A DNA stretch of 64,000 nucleotides from Heterobilharzia americana (lineage: Eukaryota; Platyhelminthes; Trematoda; Strigeidida; Schistosomatidae): assembly GCA_944470555.2 (NCBI GenBank), contig OX104127.1, positions 159,439,276 through 159,503,275 on the forward strand, given 5' to 3'. Shown here in pieces: positions 55,141 through 64,000 of this stretch (positions are counted from its first letter, which is position 1; each line of letters starts with the position of its first letter). Under the pieces are notes generated by a model. That model was not told where the DNA came from, searched no databases, and saw only the letters and a program-made list of their open reading frames with translations. A program made the position numbers and the translations under genes.

Positions 55141-56025
55141 CGAAAAGTGATTCCCGGAGTTCCAATGAGATTGTCATCATCATTATCTATCAACATAGGA
55201 CCAGATATTACTGCGTAACGGTCCCACTTGACACACATCATATCAGTACATCAAATAAAATGACAGTAAGGCGCAAGATGAAGATCAGAAGATTCAGTCA
55301 AAAGAAATGTAAAGTACGAAAAGAGAGAAAGGAAGTATGAGAAAATGGTGAGATTCGGTAAAGTGTCATTAAGATGAGGATAATGCATGTATACATATGC
55401 ACCACTGACAACGGTTCTGAACCATATCACTCAGAGTCAGTCTACAGTCACTCGTTCCCCTTGTTCCGCCGATCCCAATCACCTAGTCTGCATCGCCACA
55501 CATGACTCAAACCAACAGTCAAACACTTCATACATTGATGCCATGTTTTGGTCTGGCTACCTTAGGCCTTTTTCCGGTCTGAACCTACTTCAGCCAACAT
55601 TGTGTGACGAGGCGATCGGCGACTTGGCATACGTAACACGTGTCCCAACCATCTCAGTCGATGAGGGTTTACAACCGTGTCAACTGATTTGCCTCTTCTC
55701 CCTAAAACTCTACACCTACACCTGACTTCTGCGTTATATACATGGTGAAACCATTGAGAAGTCGTGATCAGTTGGCCAAACCAAGTTGGACATGAAAATA
55801 GTTACTCAACGACGACATTGGATGTATGTCATGCTGTATCATGAACTGACAAAAGTAGAGAATGTGGACGATTGGATTTCGACCCAGTGGCTTAGTGGTA
55901 TCGTGGTGGCCGTGGAACCTGGATGCACACTACTGAGGAATCCCGCACTAAGACGAAACAGCTGGTTATCCAGTGCTCCCTGATTTCCAATGTTCCTCCA
56001 ACTGATCTCAGTCCGTGATGAATTC
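55135..56025 (+). mobile_element. SINE2, plus strand, split by an RTE-B insertion
   Basis: Leader at 55135-55171 and remainder from about 55750, including A-box-like TGGCTTAGTGGTATCG (55889). The hammerhead at about 55932-55975 has core CTGAGGA and GAAAC, but stem II is disrupted (ATCC opposite AGAC). The RTE-B copy at 55173-55748 interrupts the leader. Confidence 0.7.
55173..55748 (-). mobile_element. RTE-B 3' fragment nested in SINE2
   Basis: A ~575-bp minus-strand 3' end, nearly identical (inverted) to 59004-59575, including an extra AGGTGTAGGTG repeat both share. The flanks CCAATGAGA and CCATTGAGA suggest a 9-bp target-site duplication with one mismatch. Confidence 0.8.
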
Positions 56026-56244
56026 CAACTTAAAAACAATTAATAAATCTCCACAAACCTCTAGATGGATAATAATATCTTTTGGAAATGTTTTTTTGAT
56101 GGCATTTTAACCTTATTGAAGCGTTCTTCAAGATCGCATACCTGTAGCTCGTTTTGCAATCGAAGGCATCCTCTTCATGGTGACTACTTAAGTTTCTTAA
56201 AAAAAGTCGCTGTTAGATGTCACATTTGTTAGTGATATGATGTG

Positions 56245-56359
56245 GAATTGTGGCTTATTGGCTTAGGTAGTTGACTGACAACTAGTGGGTCACGGGTTCG
56301 AACCCTGTCCTATCCACTGAGGTTTGAGCAGCCAGGTAGTAGTATCATTGGCCATCGTC

Positions 56360-56360
<1 letters not shown>
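56245..56360 (+). repeat. tRNA-like repeat family E
   Basis: A-box-like TGGCTTAGGTAGTTGA and B-box GGGTTCGAACCC (56296), then GAGCAGCCAGGTAGTAGTAT. An AAT microsatellite (56361-56393) follows directly. tRNA-derived repeat, not a tRNA gene. Confidence 0.65.

Positions 56361-56393
<33 letters not shown>
56361..56393. repeat. (AAT)n microsatellite
   Basis: About eleven AAT units, probably the tail of the family E repeat. Confidence 0.9.
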
Positions 56394-56396
<3 letters not shown>

Positions 56397-56473
56397 GTAA
56401 ATAAGCTTTCACTTATTGATATGACTATGGAGAAAGGAAAGTAAGATACATTTTGTTTTTTTTTCCTGTGTAG

Positions 56474-56957
56474 GTTAACATTCGACCTGTCGGAGAATTG
56501 GCTCCAGGAGTAGCAACTAAATATGATGGAGATAGATCAGATACTCATCTAAAACTTTCAGAAGCACTTAAAAATTCTAAATATCCTGTGAATTCACAAG
56601 CTCCACCATTGTTAATTGATCATCGAGTTGGATCAACACTTCGATCACCTCGGTCAAGTACATCTTTACAACATAATATTCCAATTACTAAAGTATCAGG
56701 TCAAGATTTAATTAATGCATTGCCTCTTCCACCTCTGTTACCTCCTCCTCCTCCTCCTCTACCTTTACCGCCGCCGCCGCCGCCACCACAACCACCACGG
56801 TCAACATCTTTGTCGCCTAAATCAGAATTATTTCCTACTGGTGGTGGTTCAATGCGTATTCATGATGTTAGTGCATCATCCTTCAGTACAGTTAATAGAG
56901 GGAATTCGACAGCTACATTACGTCCTCGAGGATACAGTTGTAATACATGGACTAAAA
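56474..56957 (+). CDS. FCHO: FCHO exon 6 (proline-rich linker)
   Basis: Acceptor after a T-rich tract (GTGTAG ending 56473), phase 0 in, phase 1 out at donor GTAATT (56958). Starts VNIRPVGELAPG, matching the IKP/IRP strand that follows the acidic motif in FCHO1/2. Then HLKLSEALKN, LRSPRSSTSLQHNIP, a polyproline run (about 56736-56800) with leucines, and STSLSPKSELF. The proline/serine-rich linker of FCHo proteins recruits AP-2 and scaffold SH3 proteins; whether these motifs do so is inference. Later exons, including the mu-homology domain, are not visible in the window. Confidence 0.9.
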
Positions 56958-57220
56958 GTAATTTTCTTTTCTTTTTTTTCATTTAATTATTACTCAGTAT
57001 TGATTTTTACAACTTTACACCTTATTTTTAATTAACATTTTTTCTATTGTTAAAATATATGTTGGCTTTAGATCTCCGCTTAGGGAGACTATACCTTACA
57101 ATGGCTTCTAATTCGTAAATTATTCATGTATTCCGAGCTTAATAGGATAGTTTATCCATTGATTGGTACCTTGTAATTTCCCGTTGTGTCATCGGACTCA
57201 TTTAACTTAATTAAAAGTGA

Positions 57221-57284
57221 TGGAGAATATTTGTAGCTCAGGTGGATGATTGTATTATGTTCTCTGAGCTGGGTTGTTCAATCG
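57221..57284 (+). repeat. Short repeat G
   Basis: Matches 19879-19945 (GGAGAATATTTGTAGCTCAG, then TGTTCTCTGA.CTGGGTTGTT). Contains an A-box-like GTAGCTCAGGTGG. Confidence 0.6.
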
Positions 57285-57329
57285 TTTTTTAAAATGATAT
57301 GTGTGTCTTAGCCATGACAGTTACTCAGT

Positions 57330-59575
57330 CATTCAGTCAGTTATCAACGCCGGACTCGACACTATTGTGTAACGGTCCTTGTTCCTACCGAAACTAGTGA
57401 AAAGTGGTACACTGTTGTAGACAGCTAACAAGGAAGAATGAATCGATGACGTAATTCGACATGATGACTAAACTTATAGACCCAATCTACCAACCAATAA
57501 GAAAGATGATAAACGACAGAAAGGTGAGAGGTCAAGCAGAGGAATAGCCAACATGAAAATCTTTACAGTCAGTCAATGACACAGCAATAGAAGGAAACAA
57601 CCAATCACAAACCAGTTCGTCAGTTAAAGAGGCCGTAGCAGAGAAGGACGGATCTGCGATTCACTCGCAGGGGAGATGACTGGAACGATAGGCAGAACAC
57701 GTCAAGGAACAGTTTAACTGGCCTCCAGCCACGATTGCGTTGCCCGCTATGCAGTCGGATCCTGAATGGAACATTGAGGTAGGCCCCCTAACACTAGCAG
57801 AAGTTGAGAAAGCAGTAGGTAACCTGAAACGAGGAAGGACGGCAGGACTAGACGGGCTACCTGCTGAGGTATACAAGGATGGTGGTAAGGTGCTCTTAGT
57901 CAAGTTAACGGAAGTGTTAACCAGTATATGGGAATCAAATGTGATCCCCTCTGACTGGTCTGAATCACTGATTATTCCAGGCTTCAAGAAAGGCGAGAAG
58001 TCCTCTTGTGATAATCACAGAGGAATCAGCCTGACGAACATAGTGTCCAAGATTCTAGGTCCTATAATTCTTCGACGCCTGAATGGAGCTCGGGAACAAC
58101 AAGCCCGAGAAAACCAAGCAGGCTTCAGACCTGGCCGCGGGTGTATCGACCAAGTATTCACACTGCGCTAGGTCCTGGAACATAGGCACGCTCACCGACG
58201 CCTGACAATAGCTGTATCTCTCGACCTGAAGGCGGCATTTGACTCCGTTGATCGAGAAGTCTTATGGCAATGTCTCTCAGTGAAAGGCGTGCCGGGTAAA
58301 TATATCACCTTATTGAAGGCTCTCTACTCGAACACTTGCGGGTATGTTGGAGCCTATGGTTAGATATCAGGTAAGCTGTACTCATCGAGTGGTGTCCGTC
58401 AAGGATGCCCACTCTCTCCCTTCTTATTTAATTTTGTCATAGATATTCTCATGGAGGTTTCCCTCTCGTCATCTGATTACACAGACGTTGACCTAATAGC
58501 ATGATAATTTTCATCAGACCTAGAATATGCAGATGACATAGTTTTGTTAGGTGAAGACTCTGACAAGATGCAGAGTCTTCTGAACACTTTGAGTAGCGAT
58601 TTGAGAATGTTTGGGATGCGGTTCTCAACTTTCAAATGCAAATTTTTTCTCCAGGTCTGGTCTCTAGCGATCCCACGACTAACAACAGAGTGTGTAGTGA
58701 TTGAGTTTGTTGACCATTCCACTTACCTGGGAAATAGGATCAGCCCTGCCCTGATGGGTCAGTGGCCGATGAAGTCTCTGCACAGAAACAAAAGGCTAGA
58801 CTGGCTTTTACCAACTTACGCCACCCGTGGTTCCTCTGTGATATCCGATTGTCTATTAAGGGTCGCGTGTACTGCGTAGTAGTTCCGTCTGTTCTACAGT
58901 ATGGCTGTGAAACATGGCCATTGAAGGTGGAAGGCATGAGAAAACTTCAAGTGTTTGACCACCATTGCCTTCGTAGTGTAGGCCATATTCCGTGGTGTTA
59001 CCACGTGAGTAATGCAGAAGTCAGGTGTAGGTGTAGAGTTTTAGGGAGAAGAGGCAAATCAGTTGACACGGTTGTAAACCCTCATCGACTGAGATGGTTG
59101 GGACACGTGTTACGTATGCCAAGTCGCCGATCGCCTCGTCACACAATGTTGGCTGAAGTAGGTTCAGACCGGAAAAAGGCCTAAGGTAGCCAGACCAAAA
59201 CATGGCATCAATGTATGAAGTGTTTGACTGTTGGTTTGAGTCATGTGTGGCGATGCAGACTAGGTGATTGGGATCGGCGGAACAAGGGGAACGAGTGACT
59301 GTAGACTGACTCTGAGTGATATGGTTCAGAACCGTTGTCAGTGGTGCATATGTATACATGCATTATCCTCATCTTAATGACACTATACTGAATCTCACCA
59401 TTTTCTCACACTTCCTTTCTCTCTTTTCGTACCTTACATTTCTTTTGACTGAATCTTCTGATCTTCATCTTGCGCCTTACTGTCATTTTACTTGATGTAC
59501 TGATATGATGTGTGTCAAGTGGGACCGTTACGCAGTAATATCTGGTCCTATGTTAGTATTAATAATGATGATGTG
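57330..59575 (+). mobile_element. RTE-B retrotransposon, RT to 3' end, sense in FCHO intron 6
   Basis: The longest RTE-B copy. Plus strand: decayed 5' part, then VEKAVGNLKRGRTAGLDGLP (57810), SLIIPGFKKGEKSSCDNHRG, ENQAGFRPGRGCIDQVFTLR (stop at 58169), LDLKAAFDSVDREVL, SSGVRQGCPLSPFLFNF and LEYADDIVLLGED with both catalytic Asp present. Then the connection region and YGCETWPLKVEGM to KSVDTVVNPHRLRWLGHVLR. In-frame stops and frameshifts make it inactive. Its last ~570 bp recur inverted at 55173-55748. Confidence 0.85.
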
Positions 59576-59717
59576 TGGTTGGTATATAATAAAAGCATAG
59601 TAGCAGCGGAGAGACATCTTCTTAGGCTTGAGTATTTGCACTAACCTTTTCCTTCAGAATATTCATTCTCTCACAATACGTTTTATGCTTTGATATCAGT
59701 TTTTTTCTGTTCATTTA

Positions 59718-59889
<172 letters not shown>

Positions 59890-60394
59890 GAAACATGAAT
59901 GGTGGCAGAGTTCTGATAATCCGTTGACACTCCCCGGATGTTCGTACCATAGAAGACTATTTCTTCTTAAGGTACCAGATAAAGAAGCGCTATTGCGTAA
60001 GCTCAAAATGCTCTATTTGAGGCTGGTCACATATATAGCCTTTTTTGAGATTTGAACATGTTATTTCCATATACTGTGGTATGTAGAGTATGTAGAGTCT
60101 TCAATCAGTAGTTATGGTTAGTATATAGCCTGGTTTAAATTCACGTCACCTAATTGGTGGAAACTTGTTTTCACGATTTAGTCTTTGACAGATTTTACAA
60201 ATTAGAAATATACGGTTAATTATAACACTATTTATTTAGTTGACCTGACCTGTCGTTATTATCATGATTAGGTTAAACAAACAAAATAACAGAGTGATTG
60301 TTGTGTGCTTGTTATTATTATTATTACGACTATTACTTTTATTTTAATCTACAAAAAACGTACTATGATTGAACGGAATTGTTTTATTTCAGTT

Positions 60395-60568
60395 CAGTAG
60401 TAACGCATCATAAATTCATACGGTAGTTGAGAAAAACTTCACCTTGTAATTCAAGTAGTCAGCAATTGAACCTTATAGCTCAACATCAGGTCGGAAATCT
60501 GATGGACACTGGTTCGAATCCCTACGCAGTCCAAATTTTCATTTCATCTTCAATCATTACCCAGTATA
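60395..60568 (+). repeat. tRNA-ended foldback SINE, right end only
   Basis: Body piece with CTTCACCTTGTAATTCAAG, then a tRNA-like unit (TATAGCTCAACATC, GGTTCGAATCCC) and the outer AAATTTTCATTTCATCTTC at 60533. Confidence 0.65.
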
Positions 60569-60809
60569 AATCATTATTTTGTTTATTAACTGTTCATTAA
60601 TCATTCAATTCTCTGTGACATCATAATTATGCATGTAATATCTTTTGTTTTCTTTGTGTATGTAGTGTGATTAATTTTAATTTTCATAACAGCCTAATTT
60701 ATCCTTTCTGGGGCGGGGGTAAGGGGGGGAGGTGGAAAGGTTTGACTTATTGTCCAAACAACCAATGAGTACATGTTAACCTATTTCATTCATATTTCAG
60801 TTGTCTAGA

Positions 60810-60990
60810 TATATTCAGGATTCAACTGCAGTTTAAAGTGTTCGAGCACATTCTGAATGATACGGGTTTGAATTTCAGGTCAGAGATCAGTTCCGTACAA
60901 GTTACAGATATACACCTTAGTGAAAAGTGATACCAACCAGCTTCGAAATTTAGGTGAAGCAAGATTTTCCGCTAATTGCCTTCATCTAAC
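60810..60990 (+). repeat. tRNA-like repeat family D, degenerate
   Basis: GGGTTTGAATTTCAGGTC (B-box-like) near 60864 and trailing words (GAAATTTAGGTGAAGCA, ATTGCCTTCATCTAAC) match the family D copies at 61017-61365. Confidence 0.55.
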
Positions 60991-61016
60991 TAGAAATTAC
61001 TAGATTATGTTCAATG

Positions 61017-61365
61017 TTAGTTGATTGGAGGCACTCGTCAGCAAGGCGTGTCCGCAACCTCGACGGAACTAATGTTCCACCTGAGATTCGAACCCGCCTC
61101 ATCCAGTGTTGTAGTCAGCGACTTTACCAGTGAGCTATTCAGGCGGCGTTTGACCTCCTGTAGGACTGGCTTATATGTATTGATTGGTCACGGAATAACT
61201 CAGTGGTAAAGTCGCTGACTACAATAGTGGATGACGCGGGTTGGAATCTCAGGCGGGACATTAGTTTCGTCGATGTTGCAAATGCACCTTGCTGACGAAT
61301 GAGAAAATGCACGAAACCTAGGTCGAGCACGGCTTCCTGCCGATTGCCTCCAACCAACTAACACC
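61017..61365. repeat. Inverted pair of tRNA-like repeats (family D)
   Basis: 61017-61145 (minus) and about 61190-61365 (plus) are inverted copies; each holds an ACTGGTAAAGTCGCTGAC-like segment and a GGGTTCGAATCTCAGG-like B box. The right copy also has an extra ~45 bp near 61300. Not tRNA genes: acceptor stems do not pair. Confidence 0.65.
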
Positions 61366-61685
61366 TGCTAATGTGCACTGTGATGCTGAGCTTCCTAGCC
61401 TGGTTGCCACATTGCAAATACGATCGATAGAATTTGGTCTACACTCTGAACTAGACAACATGAAATTGGTTACACTCCCGTGACCAATCAATACATACGC
61501 ATACAGTTAAACTAGATGGCTCTCATGACAGTTTCGTGAGAATAAACTTCTGCCTTTTGAAAATTATAGATGAAAGAGTACACATCTTGTGTGCACTTTT
61601 TATAGACTTGTTACCTACTCTATGGAATAAAATTTCTTCCACTTATTCCTGAATTTGCATCATATATTGTATATATATTCTATAG

Positions 61686-61718
61686 GCAAACTGTACACTC
61701 TACCACGAAGATATCGCA
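61686..61718 (+). CDS. Candidate 33-nt FCHO microexon (speculative)
   Basis: Bounded by CTATAG at 61685 and a GTAAAG donor at 61719. In phase with exon 6 (phase 1 in and out) it gives SKLYTLPRRYR. Schistosome genes do contain very short exons (established), but this call rests only on phase and splice sites. Confidence 0.2.
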
Positions 61719-61792
61719 GTAAAGTTTATGCAAATAATATATGTCATGGAATGTTCAAATCAAAGTTTTTTGCACTATTCTTTAGCTATGTA

Positions 61793-61970
61793 TTGTTTGT
61801 ACTGGGTGATGATTGAAGGTGCGATGAAAATCTGGACCGCTACCGGATTCAAACCAGTGACCACTGGGTTACCGGCCCCGGTGCTCTACCAACTGAACTA
61901 CGAGGTTTGATTGCTAACCAGAATTTTATTTCACTTCAGTCATTAAGGGTTTCATCCGATTACTATTATT
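61793..61970 (-). repeat. tRNA-ended foldback SINE, left end
   Basis: GTACTGGGTGATGATTGAAG, then a minus-strand tRNA-like unit (GTAGTTCAGTTGGTAGAGC, GGTTTGAATCCGG) and the start of the body (TTATTTCACTTCAGTCA). Confidence 0.65.
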
Positions 61971-62041
61971 TTCTTTGTATCATCACATACTTTTGTATGG
62001 TTTATCCGGTGATTCTTTATCAGAGCGTTTTTGTATGTGCC

Positions 62042-62064
62042 TGTGTGTGTGTGTGTATGTGTGT
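62042..62064. repeat. (GT)n microsatellite
   Basis: GT run with one interruption. Confidence 0.85.
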
Positions 62065-62289
62065 CCTAGTGCATGCGACTGAATTGACATCTCTGTATGA
62101 TTACACAATATTCTATTGTGCACAAAATGTGTATAGTTCATCATTATTGTCATCGTCAACTACATTAGCATTACTATTCTTATTGTTACTACTCTATAGT
62201 CATCATCATCATTGTCGTGATATTACATCATTGCGTTGACTTAAGTTATCTTAGGCATATGCAGTAAAGCTAAGGGGATTGTATTTCAT

Positions 62290-62385
62290 TATAGATTGAC
62301 ATGAGTTGAGGAACTATTGAAAACCTTGGACCACTGGACAACTGTTTCGTCCAAGTGCAAGACTCTTCAGCAGTATGCATCTTAC
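62290..62385 (-). mobile_element. SINE2 3' end, minus strand, in FCHO intron 6
   Basis: 5'-truncated SINE2 with the hammerhead and the trailing part (CCAAGGTTTTCAATAGTTCC, then CTCATGTCAAT). Confidence 0.65.
62332..62374 (-). ncRNA. Hammerhead ribozyme of SINE2 type, core intact
   Basis: Minus strand: stem I ACTG (62374-62371) with CAGTG (62336-62332). Core CTGAAGA (62370-62364), stem II GTCTTGCACTTGGAC (62363-62349), GAAA (62348-62345), stem III ACAGTTGT with a G-U pair, and GTC (62339-62337). Predicted cut between 62337 and 62336. Stem II differs from other copies by paired changes that keep pairing. Confidence 0.75.
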
Positions 62386-62913
62386 CTACTATCTTGAACT
62401 AAATAAAATCTCCATAAATATTAGTAGTAACTTGTGTTGTATGATATTAACATAATACATCGAACAATCTAATTGAGCACACTTACTTGTCATTAGGTAT
62501 TTATATGAAAGGTTATAAAGAGATAAAGCGTGAGAGTGTGAGAAGAGATCAAGTAAGTGGATTAAATTGATGTCCAAAATATAACAATGACAATCAATAG
62601 AGCACAAAAATATAATAATATATTACATTGATCTTGATTTCAGAGATGAATTCACCAAACAGAAGGTGTAATACAATAACAAATAGTTTTTCTGAACACT
62701 TAAAGTTGGCTTAAACTTTCTAGTTTCTAAGGTGCCGTTTATCGGCATGTTTTATAAATGGGTGTAACCAATATAGAATATATTTCAACAATACTTTTCT
62801 CTATGTTTCGAATAGTTTCGGTTCAGGTGGTTCGATTTACCATTTGAAGACACTTTGGAATATGCTCCGAGTACCTTATTTGCATGGATTTATGAGTCCT
62901 TCTCCTCCTCCTC

Positions 62914-62914
<1 letters not shown>

Positions 62915-62952
<38 letters not shown>
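62915..62952. repeat. (GT)n microsatellite
   Basis: About 38 bp of uninterrupted GT. Confidence 0.95.
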
Positions 62953-62957
<5 letters not shown>

Positions 62958-63002
62958 CCTTTGATCATCATTTCGACTGAGAAAGGCATAGTTTGGAACA
63001 CT

Positions 63003-63425
63003 TGTATTTATACTGGGTGATGATTGAAGGTGAAGTGAAAATTTGGACCGTGGTCGGATTCGAACCCAGTGCTCTACCAACTAAACTACGAGGTCCGAAT
63101 GCTGGCCAGATTTGTATTTTACTTCAATCACAAGGGGGGGGGGTTTCGCCTAACTGCTGTGTGAATTCGTTACGTGTTACCACTGCTTGATCGTATTCAT
63201 ACTGGCTGCCTAGTCAAGACTTCTCATCCCAATTGAAATCTAACTGTGAATTAGAGAGAAGGGAGAGCATCATATTGATTATCTGAGATAGTCGTTGTTT
63301 GGCAGATTATTATTTATACTCGTAGCTTAGTTGGTAGAGCATCGAGCCGGAAATGCGATAATTGGTGGTTCGAATCCAGCTGTGGTCTAAATTTTCACTT
63401 CACCTTCAGTTATCGCCCAATATGA
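63003..63425. repeat. tRNA-ended foldback SINE, full-length type copy
   Basis: A ~420-bp unit. Left end: TTTATACTGGGTGATGATTG and a partly deleted minus-strand tRNA-like unit (63045-63098). Body: a G run (63133-63143), ACTTCTCATCCCAATTGAA, GAGCATCATATTGATTATC. Right end: a plus-strand tRNA-like unit (TAGCTTAGTTGGTAGAGC, GGTTCGAATCCAGC) and TAAATTTTCACTTCACCTTC. Unlike 52191-52768 its body is not palindromic; only the ends are inverted. Confidence 0.75.
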
Positions 63426-64000
63426 ATTTTCTTGATAACAAGCTTTGAATTTGGGTGTTTTGTCGCATAGCCTCTGTCAACAGTGCAACATCAAATAGAT
63501 TCATTTCCCATCATTCTACTATTACTTTGATAATCAGATAGTAATTCATTTAAATTGTTTACAAAAACTACTTAAAAATCCTGGAGTAATATCGTATGGT
63601 GTTGAATGAAATCAGCTAGCTAAAATTAATGTATGACATCACATAAAAAAAAGTTACACTATAGGGTTACCTTAGAAAATACTCAATCAAACTTTTGTAT
63701 TTTATGAAAATTTGCCTTTCTATCAGAAATAGAGAAGTCGAATTGGTCAGTTCGATTGTTGATAGGTTGACTTTTAAAATCACCTAACAAAAGTGTAACA
63801 ATTTTTACTTTGTCATGTTTAACAACACATCTGTAGGATAATCAACTGAAATGAACAGATCATAATCAAAAAGGACATCAAGGGTCATAATGATAATGAT
63901 AATAATAAGCCAAGTAATCTTAAATGAAATCGAAGCAAGTTTGTAAACGTGTTAAGACTATGGTAAGATAAGAGATTGAACATACTCCTCTAGCATGCAG
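63426..64000. other. No gene recognised (FCHO intron 6 continues)
   Basis: AT-rich sequence without exon-like or repeat signals I can name. Confidence 0.4.

Noticed and set aside
55387..55725. 112-codon plus-strand frame identical to one at 59359-59021
   Set aside because: Antisense shadow of the RTE-B C-terminal region in two inverted copies.
57072..57114. Possible FCHO exon (TTTAG acceptor, GTAAAT donor, reading LRLGRLYLTMASN)
   Set aside because: It could follow exon 6 in phase, but it has no family similarity and a poor acceptor tract; left out of the model.

Overview
The window reads as nuclear DNA of a blood fluke (Schistosoma or a close relative). It is AT-rich and split by long introns. 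It carries schistosome-type hammerhead SINEs (Smα-like), RTE/SR2-like and CR1/SR1-like non-LTR retrotransposons, Penelope-like elements and many tRNA-headed short repeats. The few host exons match animal families. The genus call is inference from the repeat repertoire; I could not search a database.

Host genes. (1) 5250-7894, plus strand: the last two exons of an unidentified gene whose earlier exons lie upstream or are not visible. (2) 15020-15888, plus: an intronless FAM78 family gene, split in this sequence by one missing base at about 15295-15297. (3) 38765 to beyond the right edge, plus: an FCHO (F-BAR, endocytic FCHo1/2) gene with six clear exons: 38765-39154, 43441-43662, 46227-46557, 48820-49219, 53006-53205 and 56474-56957. 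Exons 1-3 encode the F-BAR domain, exon 4 a basic serine-rich linker, exon 5 a conserved acidic motif, exon 6 a proline-rich linker. The C-terminal mu-homology domain is not in the window.

Repeats fill most of the rest. Two RTE-like families, called RTE-A and RTE-B here, occur as 5'-truncated copies on both strands, often as local inverted duplicates. A decayed CR1-like element occupies about 29.1-33.3 kb and another 36.8-38.5 kb, inside a block (about 23.7-38.5 kb) whose sequence texture differs from its surroundings. Penelope-like remnants lie at 1.2-3.2, 12.7-13.7 and 49.7-50.8 kb.

The most interesting content is small: Smα-like hammerhead ribozymes at 4.7-5.1 kb inside a foldback element; a second tRNA-headed SINE family (called SINE2 here) whose 3' end also folds as a hammerhead, with two copies intact in all core bases (44009-44056 and 62332-62374, both minus, inside FCHO introns); and a family of foldback repeats with tRNA-like ends, including a palindrome of about 578 bp at 52191-52768 with a 9-bp target-site duplication.

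All coordinates and alignments were made by eye. Repeat boundaries are approximate to about 10-30 bp unless a duplication fixes them.
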